DNA of 64,000 bases, taken from positions 459,791,576 through 459,855,575 of the forward strand of contig CM077116.1 of assembly GCA_039619475.1 (NCBI GenBank), read 5' to 3'. This stretch comes from Icerya purchasi. Lineage: Eukaryota > Arthropoda > Insecta > Hemiptera > Monophlebidae. Shown here piece by piece: positions 1-13,100 of the stretch. How positions within the stretch are numbered: position 1 is the stretch's first letter; each line of letters opens with the position of its first letter. A model generated the notes under the pieces. It saw only the letters and a program-made list of their open reading frames with translations. It searched no databases and was not told the DNA's origin. Position numbers and translations under genes: made by a program.

Positions 1-99
1 ATCGGTAAAATTCTTCTTCCAGCGCTTGCAAATGAGTTTGTATTTCAGCTGTCAAATCTTCGTCCAATTTTTTATTTTCAAAAGTGTGGATAATGAAAG

Positions 100-587
100 G
101 TCGACCGGGTCCGCCAAAAGCCAAAACTAAACGCTTTACCAGAAAGGTTTACGCAATCGTTTTCTACGACCGTACGGACTCCTATTGTTGCAATTTCGTA
201 AGCAAAAGGATGCGATAATGGAGTACACTTACCGTGACACTCTGGTGGCACTTCATCGAGCGATTAATCGGAAGAGACATGGCTGCAGTCCGGAGAGCGG
301 TGGTTTCGTTCGATAATACATGTCTGTTCTCGTTCGCACGTGAATTATTAAAATTGGGACGAATTTTCGCATCCACCACGACTACTCGCCTGATGTGACA
401 CCTTCAGATTTTCACGCTTATCCCTATTTTAAACGCGATCTGGATGGAAAACGTTTCATAACGGACGCAGAGGTCATGGAGACGGTAACAACATTTTTCG
501 CTAAATGTACCATCAATTTTACCATGATAACTTGTGACCCGGTATGATAGATGCCTTAATGTTTTCAGAAATTATGTCGAAAAATAA
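100..587 (+). pseudogene. mariner-family transposase remnant (C-terminal part)
   Basis: Seen: a frame from about 385 reads DYSPDVTPSDFHAYPYF, then KRDLDGKRF and a TDAEV-like stretch. After a degenerate gap, 552-587 reads a tail ending NYVEK and a stop (TAA 585-587). Known: YSPD-x-xPSD followed by a GKRF helix is the third catalytic-Asp region of mariner transposases, and the (D/N)YVEK-stop tail is also typical. Upstream sequence (100-380) looks like degraded transposase with stops and frameshifts. No terminal inverted repeat was identified. Inference: a dead copy truncated at or near the window start. Confidence 0.8.
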
Positions 588-972
588 AGAGTATTTCTTC
601 TAATTTCTTTGGTATTTTTTTCATAATTTTTGGATACCTGGAAGGTCATTTACGAATATATGTCACGTTATTTACTGAATGCCCATTGTATGATGTTTAA
701 TTTACACGTTAAATTAATTTTTCTTTCGAAAATGCAAACGTATTCCGCCCCCTTGACATCTTTCTATGCCTCCCTGGTTGGGAACTCCAGAGTTTGGCTA
801 TTAAACGTTCACGCTTTTTCGAATCTGCATCTTCTCTTTGTTATTAAAAATTTCCGTTAATGTGAGAAGTTACAATTTTTTCGATTTTCAATAAAATAAA
901 AAATAGTTTCATCACGAATACCGTAATACCATAAAATCAAATACCGCTGCTACTGTTGATGAATTTATTCGG

Positions 973-1014
<42 letters not shown>

Positions 1015-4000
1015 CCGACGATGATGCCACACTGCGCAATTCTAGAAATATACATATGTCATCATCGTTACTACCACCAGTGATGCAACATTCAACAAAT
1101 TCGCAGGTAGATAATTCATAACTTTCATAGTATTCGCAATACTCACAGTTTCCCCATTACGACGAATTCCGTTACCAGACTGCCTTACTTTGAAATGAGT
1201 TTGAATCAAATACGTTTTAGAGTGTTATGTGTTTAAATTTGTTGTAATGAAAGAATTTTATTGATTTTTTTTTTGTTTTGTTTTAAAATATACGTAAAAA
1301 GACAACGGATGAAATATCAAATTCCTTCGAATTTCAGTGTATAACGTATATTCAAGGGGAACACAGTGTGCGATCAAAAGTTTCATTTGTGCAGTATGAG
1401 ATCAGGCGATTTGAATGAATTCGCTTTCTTCTAAAAAATACGCAAAATACGGGTGCGATATTTTACCGCAACTACGCAGTCTAAGAAGTGTTTACACAGT
1501 GTAATGCGAAGAAATCCATTTTATCGTTGTCGCTCGATTATTCACTAGCACTCCGATGAAGATATTGCACGTTTCCATTTTCAATAAAAAATTCAAAGTT
1601 TACTAACAACGAATTACAAAGAACAGCCCGAACATATCGTAACGACACTAAACTAACTTCAAAAAGTTCTATCATATGACGTCACAATAAACGTGAATTT
1701 TTTCGTGTTCCGTACATTTATCCTCCTGTGACAGAGCGTCGGTTGCAAGAAGTGAAATAAATGATTAATATGAAACTCGTTTCTGATACCCTAGCAGAAT
1801 GCTGCCCATCGGTGGACTCTTTTGTAACTCCTCTAAGTGAACTGATACGAGACACTTTTTATTTGTTATGACCAGAAGAAGAAGAAGAAAAAGAAAACCA
1901 TTTATTTCTACACCTTCGATTGTGTATAATACCATACAGAAATTTTTATAGAAATAATTATCCGTACCGAAAGAGAAACTGTTTCTTACCGGATACGGGC
2001 ATGTCAGTTAATAATTTACTTAATGTTAGTTTTAACTTGACAAGATTTAATTTGCAGGAAAAATTATACCACATAAAAGAACCTGCACGCATGAACAAGC
2101 AATCTTACGATAAAATGATTAATTAGTACTTTTTTATCTGTGACAGTTTGTGCGCTGAAACTGAAACGCAGCTATTTAATTAAATACAAGAGAACTAAAT
2201 TAATAACTTACGAAACTAGTTTAAAAGTTCACATAACGCTTGTTTTCTTACAATGTCGCTAAGTGACAGGAGTCTAGGGTCAGTCCAAGGTTTTATTTTC
2301 AAATAAAATGAAAAAAGTGATCGATGATGCATGCGCGTTGTAGAGTGGCAGGTTTACCGCGCACTCTCTATCTTTTTTGCGACTTCAGGAGAAAGTCTTG
2401 CCCGATTAGATCGACCGTAATATTCGAAATTTTGTTAACTCGGTCTTCTATTATCGGCAACATTGTCAAATCCGAAATGGTCGAAGGCGAGTATATTTGT
2501 CACGCGTGTAAGTTTCTGGATAGGGAGTGTTCGTTGATGGCACCTAAGCAGTTGATGACGGTTACCCGTAGTGTTATTGACGATCTCTCATTACTGCTGC
2601 TGAATTTACTTCTTTATTGATGTGATCAGCATTAATGCCGAGCTTCGCAAGTCTGTGCCGGCGAATGATAACTATCTAGTTCGTATCCAGGAAGAATCAT
2701 TGCGATCATGATGGCGTTTTACTATTGGCAAACTTTTTAAACAACACGTAAAACGATAGACGAAAAGTACCCGGATGTGTAAAAGTTCCCATTGAGCGGA
2801 CCGTAGAAATCTTATCTGCAATCTATGCTTCTTCCATCTCTTAATATTAAACTGGTCTCTCAATCAGTTCAGCTTTTTCGTTGCTACATCTCCACGTGTA
2901 CCTACCGACGTCGCATCATGAAACACTGAGAAAAGTGACGAGCAAAATTAATTTAGTACGTTCGAAATATTGTTTTTTCTCGACGTAACAGGGGTACAAT
3001 AAAACATTTTCCCGATAAACTGCCCGTGAAAGGAAGAGATACTGTTCTGTTTGTTGCGTGTTCAGCTTGAAGACTAAGAACAAGGTATTCTCAGCTTTCA
3101 AACTTTGACTCTTGGCTGCGCAATGTACTAATATCCAAACAGCACGACTGTTACAAGAATGTAAGTCACAACATCGTGCAACCAGTACGTATCGTATCAC
3201 ACAATATTCTAGAGCGCATGCAAAGCAGCAAAAACGAGACACAGCTGGACAGACAGAGCTACCGGCCGACCGCTTTGGGTAGACATTACCTGTTATGCCT
3301 CGGGGAATTCATACCTTGTTAACCCGTATTTATTAGATTCGGTTTACCTTCAGATTTCCTCAAATTTGCTTTTACATTTTTTTTCTTTTTTTTTTTTTTT
3401 TTTCGTTTTTGGGCTCGCCAAACAGAAATTTTTACCCAGAAACGATCAGAAAAGAAAAGAATCAATTTTATCTCGATGCGATCAATTAGTAAGAAGGAAT
3501 AAATAGTGGGAGTAATGTGCAGAGAAGAAGAAGTAGATGTCGAAATAAACGTTGTAGGAAATCATTGCGGTGGTATGAAAGATTTGAACGGTTCGTCTGG
3601 GAAAAAGGTATAAACAATTTTTCAGTGCGGCGAATTCCGAATGAGATCAACAGGCACTCAGTCTGTAGACGTGACAGTAGAGAATTAAAAAGCACGGTTT
3701 GCCGTAAAGTTCCTGAACAATCTTAACCCACCTCAGGAATCTCTTTTTACGCACTCTCTGCATCTAAGTTCGAACTGAACTCTACAAAATCTGGTAGCTA
3801 CCGAACTTTGAAAACATATATCAACTTCCATTATTTTACCTCTAACGAACAGTACATTCCAATTTTCATTTTATATTGCAAACTTTCGCTAGTCGATTCG
3901 CAATCGAAAGAATGCTACAGCATTGTTGCAATTTCTTCCTTTTTTTTTTTCTTTTTTTATAAGACAATTTTTGTCAAATTTAAAAATAATAAAAAAAACA

Positions 4001-4098
4001 AATTCCCCTCATTTAAAAAAAACAAAAATAAGAATTAACTTTAATAAATTGAAATAAATACCTCAATTTAAAAAAAAATACCGTTTTTTCGGGCATAG
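588..4098. other. stretch without a recognised gene
   Basis: About 3.5 kb of AT-rich sequence. It holds a 33-T run at 976-1008 and shorter T or A runs near 3390 and 3945. Open frames exist at 2324-2620 (+, 98 codons, with a CHAC stretch), 2916-3242 (-) and 3517-3726 (+). None has a recognisable motif, a continuing partner exon or a clear splice context, so I do not call them genes. Parts may be decayed transposon sequence. Confidence 0.5.
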
Positions 4099-4199
4099 CC
4101 TATCATCATAAGCTAACAACACAGAAGACACTCGATTCACGTTAAAAAGTGTGTTTTTAGTTTTGAGTGTACTCTGTGTTGTTAGCTAATGATGGACTG
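4099..4199. repeat. imperfect inverted repeat, 35-bp arms (hairpin or small MITE)
   Basis: The left arm (4099-4133) and right arm (4165-4199) are reverse complements with few mismatches, around the shared core AGCTAACAACACAG. The loop is about 31 bp. No target duplication was identified. It could be a miniature foldback element or a transcribed hairpin. Confidence 0.7.
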
Positions 4200-4869
4200 T
4201 GTTGGAAAATCTAAAATAAAGTTACTTTAATTGATTAAAATCAATTTATGCTCATGTTTGTTTGTTTATCAGGGGAATTTATTTATTTCATATTTATAAG
4301 TATTAACAAATAGATTACGGATTTATCTACGATTTCGTCAAATATTTCTCCAATTTACTTTCTCTTCTCTGTCTTCTTTTGGAATCACTAATTTTTGTAC
4401 GGCTTCAGAGCAATAAACTCGCCGAGAGACGCGGAAATATTAGAAGCCTAATAATTACTTTAAAAGTTCTTCTTAAATATGTGCCGTATATCGTCTTATT
4501 TAAAACACTTCATTATAGAGCACGTATTACTTTTTACATTTTCGAAAATTTATTTATTCGTTATTCGATTTTAATAATTTCGAGTTAGTAAAGATACATA
4601 TACGTTTCTTGATTTTCAATCGTGACTCAATTTTTGCTTTCGGGAAATTAAATGAACGAATATTTTAATAAAGTTGTTATTTTAAGTCGAGTTGTATTGG
4701 TTTTTTCTATGTTACGTTAATTTTATTGCTAAAAAGAGCGGTCGGACTTGAAAGAAATTAAGTAAAAGTGGAAGGAAAATACGAAAACAGAAAAATATAG
4801 CGTCAGCCGTAGTCTTCACAAAACTACTCTGCTTTTTAATTGTTTGCTATTGTCAAGTATTTTCTTTTT

Positions 4870-5566
4870 TTTTTTTTTTTTTTTGGCTCAACTTTTGCCT
4901 TTTAGCCAGTCTCTTCTTCAATTTTAACACTAGCAGTTTTTAAAAAAACATATAACGCTTTGCATTCAAAAGAAACTGGCTCCTTTACTATTTGGTATAC
5001 AGATATCGGTAATGCGTAAAATTTATTTAAAATTCCTTTTACCAATTCTTCTCTTTCCTTTTTATATCTCCCACACTGGGCTGGGCCATACTATATGTTC
5101 GATCGACCCCTCAAACCTGCATTCATTACAGTTATTATTATTTATTATTCCTAATCTTGCCAAATGTAATAGCTTCCGGTGATAGCTCAATCTTATACAA
5201 GGCATATTGTACAGATATAATTTCTCGCTCCAAGCGTTTTAAATCAAGGATCCTTCTCTATTTTGCTCTTAACAGAGTAAAATATTTTCCCTTTTATTTC
5301 GCTTCTGTTTTTATACTCTGCGCTCCACCTTCTAGCCAAATCTTTTTTTATATAAGGAACATATTCCTCCCAGTTTAATTTAATCTCCCTGTTTTTATAT
5401 TCCCCCCTTTTACATAAATTGTTTATTATTTCATTTCCCTCAATTCCTATGTGTGCAGGGATCCACTTAAATTTGACTATGTTATTTTGTTTATATAATA
5501 TCATCATCAATTTTCTAATCTTTATTTCAATATTATGCGGTTTTTTTCCCGTAGTTAATAGTGTAG
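4870..5566 (-). pseudogene. LINE RNase H / C-terminal fragment
   Basis: On the minus strand, 5510-5244 reads VKFKWIPAHIGIEGNE followed by INNLCKRG. Known: WIPAHIGIxGNE(x)AD is the C-terminal part of the RNase H domain found in I-, R1- and jockey-like LINEs. Further downstream (about 5130-5090) lies a Cys-rich EHIVW segment like the zinc-knuckle end of such polymerases. The minus frame stays open into the junction at 5566, where a plus-strand LINE begins. The 3' end sits near the T-rich tract at 4865-4884. Inference: an older LINE copy, broken by the jockey-like insertion at 5567-7206. Confidence 0.75.
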
Positions 5567-7206
5567 TCTATATAAAATCGATAATATTCCCAACATCCCA
5601 AATAAAGGTATCGTAGAGTTAAATAATATAATAAATGGCATCCTAAAAACTGGATACTTTCCTCAAGCATGGAAAATTGTAAAAGTAGTTCCAATACCCA
5701 AACTTGGTAAAGATGCGTCAAATATTGCTAACATTAGACCCATTGGTCTCTTGTGTAATATGAATGAAATTGCTGAAGAAGCATACCGCTCAAAAGACTG
5801 AACACTCGAATATTAATAATTTAATCCCAATAGGTCAATTTGGGTTCCAACCTCGTCATTCTACTACTCAGCAAGTTGCCAGAATAACCGAATTCATCAC
5901 GGACAATTTTAATCGGAATAAACATTCTGGGTTAGTACTCTTTGATGTGGCTAAGGCTTTCGATACTAGCTGGCATCGAGGAGTTGTATACAAACTAATA
6001 AATTCTAAATTTCTTGCTTACTTAATTAAAATAATTATAAACTACCTTAACAACCGGCTGTTTTACGTAACTCTTAATAACTATCAATCCACAAGGAAAA
6101 CTGTCCTTGCAGGCGTACCGCAAGGTAGTGTCCTCGGGCCCTTCCTCTTTATATTGTTTCTCAGCGACTTTCCTAAAATTTCTAACACTGCGGTCGCTTT
6201 ATATGCTGACGATGTTGCCCTCTATTGTAGTTCTTATAGACCTAGTACCATAAGTAACAGACTTCAGAGAGCCTCGACACGCGTTTTAAAATACTTTACC
6301 AGATGGCAAATTAACATTAATCCATCAAAGACCCAAGCGGTATTCTTCACCCGCCGGCGTCCCCCATTGCCAAGAAAACTAATCATTTCCGGAAATGACA
6401 TTGCCTGGTCTAATCATATCAAATATCTTGGCTTAATATTAGACAGCAAATTAACTTACAGCAAACATATCGATTACATCTCGGTTAAAACAAACAGAGC
6501 TATCTCGCTAGTATATCCCTTGTTCAATCGCAAATCCTATTTAAGTGCAAATAACAAACTTGTCATCTGCAAATCACTTATAAGGCCTATTATCACATAC
6601 TCTTGTCCAGTGTGGTCTTCTGTTAGTAGGGCGCATTATAACAAGCTGCAGGTAATCCAAAATCGATGCTTAAGATGTATTCTTGGAGCAAATAGATACA
6701 CAAGAGCAGCATATATGCATAACATTTTAGAGCTACCGCAAATCAGAGATTATGTTTTGAGTGCAACTACTAAGTTCTGTGATAAATGTATAGGGCACGA
6801 GAATTTACTTATCAGTTCTATTGGTAACTATGATTCCAGGCAACTACGCACACATGTATACTAAGTACAAACATCGTAGACTTAAGCATAATATATTATT
6901 CTGAATTATATGACGTTAGTACTAGGTATTTAGTTTTAGTTTTATTTTAAAAATATTCTATTTGATAATCACTGTGTTAATATCTATGTAATGTGGCACT
7001 AGCCACCAAAACCTCCCCTCATGCAGTAGGTTTTGTTTCTTTTCCTACTAACTTAAACGTCGCATATCATGCCTTATTTATATGTATATTAATTAACTTA
7101 GTTATGTGGTATGACTCGTGTCGGTACACATATTAATAACTATATCATGAGTATAATCTTATTGTCTATGCAAATAAATCTTTCTTTCTTTCTTTCTATA
7201 TAAAAT
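5567..7206 (+). mobile_element. 5'-truncated jockey-like LINE with 12-bp target duplication
   Basis: The direct repeat tctatataaaat flanks the element at 5567-5578 and 7195-7206. Between them lie an RT-coding region beginning abruptly inside the RT domain, a 3' UTR of about 310 bp (6865-7176), and a (TTTC)n tail at 7180-7196. A truncated 5' end, a simple-sequence tail and a target duplication are the marks of target-primed reverse transcription. The exact left edge is uncertain by 1-2 bases because the tail merges with the duplication. The insertion lies against an opposite-strand LINE RNase H fragment. Confidence 0.85.
5580..6864 (+). pseudogene. jockey-clade LINE reverse transcriptase, frameshifted and 5'-truncated
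   Basis: From 5580 the frame reads an RT motif 0/1 region (FPQAWKIVKVVPIPK, then NIRPIGLL). A frameshift near 5760 moves it into the long open frame 5764-6864. That frame holds GFQPRHSTTQQ, LVLFDVAKAFDTSWH (palm Asp), AGVPQGSVLGP and the catalytic YADD, then a thumb (NPSKTQAVFF, IKYLGLILDSKL). It ends in a jockey-like C-terminal part (SCPVWSS, LQVIQNRCLRCILGANRYTR). No endonuclease or ORF1 is present because the copy is truncated. The long intact second frame suggests a fairly recent insertion, but one frameshift and the truncation make it inactive. Confidence 0.9.
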
Positions 7207-8529
7207 TTTCGCGAAATACACTAATAACGAATGTAGAAATTAAAAATCAATTTTTAAATTACAAAATTAAAATTATAGTACGCATTTTATTAATTATTAA
7301 CAAGTAAAATGTATAAAAAATGTAATATTTGCGAGTGTTATTTGTTATTATTGTGTTGCATCGTATAATAATACGAATTTTACTTTTTTTGTTTTTTCAT
7401 TTAGCTAAATGGGAAATGAAAATAAGTAACAATATCGCTGTAGTAACAGCAGCGTTCCTGATAATTGTTTCGTTTCAAGATATTTGTAAGTACATATTAT
7501 GGTATTAAAATTGAATTGAACAAAATCGAAATATTGCCAGCCCAGTTGCCTGCCGACCTATTTCATTTTTTTTAATAAGACATACATATGTATTCCGATG
7601 AGACTGCATTCTTCTGATATTGAATAATACCAAGCGAAAGCGCGATATTAAAATTTTTGCGATCGCGGGAAGTGTTTAGAAGAAGACATTTTCCGTTTCC
7701 CGCTCTCTAGCGTGTCATTTTAATTGGAAAAATTGAATACTGCCCGTTGAAGTCGACGGACGGCTTAAATATTTGCGCATCAAGCATTTATCAGCCAGGC
7801 TACGGTACGGAGTGACTTCTGCCATTATAATTAAATTTTTATGTAGTTGTCAAATTTTTTTTTTCTTTTTTTTCTATGCGCCCTGTCCTTGAAGGACGTT
7901 AGCGATCATCTGCTTGACTTGATCTTTATCCACGACTCTCCTGAATATTTCCGCAGTACACCTAATTCTTGTCAAATTAGTGATGGTAAAATTGTTTTTC
8001 ATGCAAACTTTGTTGTCGACGAATTGAGTTTTTTTGTTAGCTTTTTTCCTGTTCCTATCCTATCGTTAACTTTCCGATGCATGAGATTTTACAGTAAAAA
8101 TTTAGGAGCGATGAAAATGACGCTTGCTACGGAGACTGTTAGACGAACCGAAATTCATAACTGAAAACAACTTATGCAGCCGGCTTTACATTTGCAAGCG
8201 ACATTTCGAGTAACTTTTGTTACGGCGCTTAATGTGTGCTTTTGCCAATGTAATTTATTTATTTTATCTGCAGTATTAAAAATTATAATACAGCCGATGA
8301 GGCGAAGAATACAGTAATAACTGAATGTATTGCGTCAATTCTAAGAATGCTTTCTATAATGCACAACATCCAGCTGCATCATATGGAGAACGCCAAAATG
8401 TTCATTAATCTTATTTTAGCGAAGTCTGACTTGCCTCAGCTTTTCTAAACTTAATTCAATTTTATTATCGTAATTTTAGGTAAAACCGCGTTTTTTTCTT
8501 TTAAATTCATCTTCGTATTAGAAACTCTG
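7207..8529. other. flank, first Ly6 exon and start of intron 1
   Basis: Apart from the Ly6 exon at 7405-7485, nothing else is recognised. The open frame at 7847-8164 (+) begins in a T-rich run and has no known motif or splice partner, so it is not called. Confidence 0.4.
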
Positions 8530-10133
8530 CAGGGCCTAGATAGAGCCGAATGCAGAGAACGTAGGAATAGATTTGCTCTTCTTTCCTTAAATAATTCGTT
8601 CTAAACTACGGCTCAACTCCTCTTCTTTTGCATTTTCCAATCCTGCCTCCTTTTACCTTTCTATTCAGCCACCCGTTTCTCTTGGTCTGTGGTTTTCTAA
8701 ATACTTACCCTCCTTTAAAGGCTCCATAATCTCGGTTCATTTTGTCCTTTTCATCCTTCTTCGCATATTTTGTTTGAATGTTCGACCTTTTTGCTATACA
8801 ACCGTCCTTCTACTCTTTTCTACTAAAACTTGGTATTCCTACTCCTCTTATCGGTACTTCTTATATTCTCTCATTTCCTTCTACTTCTGTTATTCCTGTT
8901 CTTGAATTATTTTTATTTTCTGTATGTTTAAGTGTTTAAAAATAAAAGCTCTATTTTCTTCTTCTTCCCATTTCTTGGGTTCGTGTCCTCGTTAACGAGC
9001 CGATTAAAAAAAAAAAAAAAGTAAAAGTAATTTTATCGGAAGAAATGCCAAGTGTTTGGAAAACCTTCGTAATCCATCCATTTTACAAAAAAGACAGTAG
9101 AATTAGCAACTATAGTGGTTTATCACTTTTACCAGTGACATATATAAAGTACTGCCAAAAGTCCTGTAAAACAGACTAGAAAATCAGATAGATGAAAGAT
9201 TAGGCGAATATCGAGCGGGATTTAAGGAAGATCTTGTATTGAACAAATACGGAATCTAAAGTTAATAATTTTTTTTTTCTTTTTTTTTTTTTTAAATTTA
9301 CAAATATAAATCTATGCGCCGTGTGTACCTAACTGGGCTATTACCGCACCTAGACTCACTGAAAATTACAGAAGACTGCACCGTCTGTTGGATGCTGCAA
9401 AATTCAACACTGCCCGAAAACAATCCGGGTGATTCGACAACAGACGGTAGGATGAGGTATAACTAGAAGAACGAAAAGTATGCCGGCACCATCTCAGCAG
9501 ATACTCTACGGGTGGCGAGGTCACGAACCCGCAAAGAGGACAGCTAGACGGAGGGGGAGCTCCTTTAAAGACGTAGTTGTGTGACATTGCAATGTACCCC
9601 AGGCGCAGTCTTGACAGGATCGAGAAATCGTTACGTGAGATGAGGAACGGCAGTCACCATAACTATGGGAAAATGAGAACTGAATTCGGAGTAGACGGTG
9701 AACTAATTGCAATAATAAGACAAACATTACATGGTACAAAGTCGAAAGTAAAATTGTTGAGGAGAATTATCGAATGCGTTTAAAATTGAAATAGGCGTGA
9801 AACAGTTTTATAATGGCGGAAAAATTTAGACGAAAAAGGTATCAAAAAGATTCAAATAGATAGAAAGAAGGATAACACAGAGAAGTTGATTGCTTATTCG
9901 TACACGATTCAATAGAACAAATAAATATCCGTTGAAAAAACGAAATATATGACAGATGCAAAAAACGTTCCTCGATTTATGGTCACCAAATACGGACGTA
10001 TGAACAGAGTCAGCATATTCAAATACTTAATGGAATTTATACAAACAAACGCGTTAGATGAAATAGCTAACCGAAAAAGAGTAAGAACAATGGAATTAGC
10101 ATTCCAATTAACAAGAAATATATACATATATAC

Positions 10134-10166
<33 letters not shown>

Positions 10167-13100
10167 GTAAAAAATCGATGTCCATAAAGTCTAAATTAAG
10201 ACATTATAACACGGTAATGAAACCAGAATGCCTGTATGCGTCGGAGTGCCTAGCAATGAATGTAGGCATAGAACTGGAACAAACTAGAATGAAGGAAAGG
10301 AAAATAGTAGGTAAAATTCTGAGACCGAGATTTGATCATGAAGTATGGAAAAAAAGGAGTAATAAGGAAATATGTGTGAAAACATACTGAAGATATTATT
10401 AATACAATGAAAAAAAGGAAATAAAGCTATTATCGTCACTTAAAAAGAATGGAGGCAAAGCGCTTAACAAGAAAAATTTTTGAGTACTTTGATAAAACCC
10501 TAAAACACAAATCGCTCGGTGTTCCAGGAAGTTAAGAAAGATCTTGAGAAAATTAACATTACAGAGGATGAAATTACGAATAGGAACAGGTTCCGAAATA
10601 AAATTGATACATTCCGGAGTTTTGAAGAAAATGTTAAGAAGAAAACTGGTGCCAAATGGACAGATAAAAGGAAGGAAAAACACAGCGAAACAATGAAGAA
10701 AGACTGAAATGAAAGCAAGTGAAAGAAACCACCATCATGGAGATACTATTTTTTTTTTTTTTCTTGTTTGGGTTTTTCCCTGGGCTTGTCAGCAACGGAC
10801 GATTATCCATCAACACGTGTACATATTTTACGTGGTCCATTATACATATATCGGCCAATTCGAAAAAAAAAAAAAAAAAAAAAACTTCTGTAATAAGCTA
10901 GATAGAAGATGTAAAAAATGTCTGATTTGGTAAAGATCAGATATTTAGAAAAATAATTTAAGATTTAATATTTTCTTTTGTTTTTACGATGTGTGATATT
11001 CTGCTGCAGAAGAAAAGTTAAATAGGGGAGAGAAGAGTGAATTTGCTGAGGATTATCAGAGAGGAGGTTGGAGAGTGAATGAGGTAATAAAAATTTGTAT
11101 TAGTACAGTGGAAACGCGAGAAGAATATGAGAGAATTACAATACGGTTTTGTTGGAATAGAAGAGGATTTAAGAGCGCCGAGACGAAGACGCAGAGACAA
11201 GAATATTCTGTACTATATTCAGTTTGGAGAGATATAGAGTCACAGACACAACGGTAAATGAGCAGTTATCAAATTTTTAGAGTCAATAATGAATCTATAA
11301 ACAAAAAATGAGTATATAGGGATCGTCTCCGTATTTGGTTGGTGATAAGGATTTCAATAAGTTCAGTTATGTTCGGAATAGATTAGTCAACTGTGAAAAA
11401 AAAAATCATCGAAATAGCAGAAAACACATGGCAGATTCGTACAATTTAAGGGTAAATTAACTAAAGCGAGTTATCAGGACGAAGAGTAAAAACCAGTAAA
11501 AATAGCGAATAGAGGAGGAAAATGTTTTAGCGTAATTGGAAAAAAGTAAAATGTCACCGGAAAAGAATAAAGAAAAGGAGTTTACAGAAAAAGAGATACT
11601 ACAGCGATAGTGTAAATGTTAAAACCAGTAGAACCGGGAGAAGAGCTTTGGGAAGATTATGGAAAAACCTTTCTTGTAGCTTAGAGCAGTGGAGAGGAAA
11701 TGTGAATGTTACGATTCATCATAAGACTAAGTGTGCGAGGAGTGAATTTAACCGGGAGAGGCTGTCATTGTATCTCTTAGAATAAAGTAAAGTCAGTCTC
11801 ATATATGTATCTTTGTTAAGGTATCATGGATTGTGAAGTTAAGCTTTCCATAATGGTACTCTAAGCCCGACGGCACTAATGAGAGTAAGGGTGCCAGTTC
11901 TTTTCTACTTGGGATCCGCCTTTACTTTCCCAGATTACTCCGGTACCCAATTATTTCAGATTAGATATAAACTTGGGAACTAGATGATCGTTATTAGAAG
12001 TTACACTGTATAATGCTGGTGAATGAAAGATTTATATATGTACGGTGTATTTGCTTGCTTGTGAATGTCTTATATTTGCCGGGGCATTCCTTTCCAGAAT
12101 TAGAACCATAGCTGTAAGATTCGAGGCTTGGTGTATTTTCTTTTAATTAAGTAGCAGATTTAATTCTGCTGTAATGAAACGCGTTGTTCTTTGATTAGTC
12201 TATAGAAAAATACGAAGTTGTAATGTGTCCTTTGTATCTCATCTTTATCTGTCGTAATTCTTAATGTTAACGCTGTTGGGTTAGGTATTTATAAGCTTAC
12301 AAGGGTAATCGTGCGCAGGTGAGATAGGTGTTAACGCGGAAAGGCTAGCCGTAGCTTAGGCGTTTCATATACTGCGAATCTAGCGTCTTTTAATGAAATT
12401 ATTTTATTAATTAGTAGATCAATTTAAAAGAAATAATAAAAACTCCGAACTAGTTCTATCCCTTTTTGGGCTAATTTTTTTATTCTCTACATCCTATTAT
12501 TTTTTAGCGATTGCAGAAGTTCGTAAAAATTATACGAAGCAAAAGTTAAAATCTAGAGTCGTTCATACGCATTCGAATTATGTTTTCGATCTGAAGAAAT
12601 CCTTTTTATTTGAAATTCTTCTGTCCCGAAATTTTTTACTTTTTTCAAAGGCCCCAAAAATGTGTCATGATATAATTTAAGTTCTTTACGGAAGGAACGA
12701 AGTCACTGAAAAGTTCAGCAAAAATATATGTATTTAACAATTTAAATTTAATCTCTAATTCAGACAGTGACGGTAGTTTCCGATATACTTAGTAAATTGT
12801 AGCTGAACTATTTCTCCATTTATGTAGTATAAACAAAAAGGAGATATTTAAATAACGAATATAAAGCTCACGTTTGCATATGTGCATCTATAATATATAG
12901 ATTTCCCCTTGTTTATAAGCACTTTTTTCTTTCGTTTTGTTACAGATTATTTTACATAAGAAAAAGTAAAAGTATAATATTTTTCGAATTATTTGCGATA
13001 CCTTTAATTTACGCTTCAAGCAGTTTTCGCGATAATACGATTTCAAATGTACTCTATGTATTTTTATTTATATTTTCGTAATGATGCTTTGTTTACACGA

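Noticed and set aside
2324..2620. 98-codon frame with a CHAC stretch
   Set aside because: No partner cysteines in zinc-finger spacing, no splice context and no recognised homologue. Left as unassigned.
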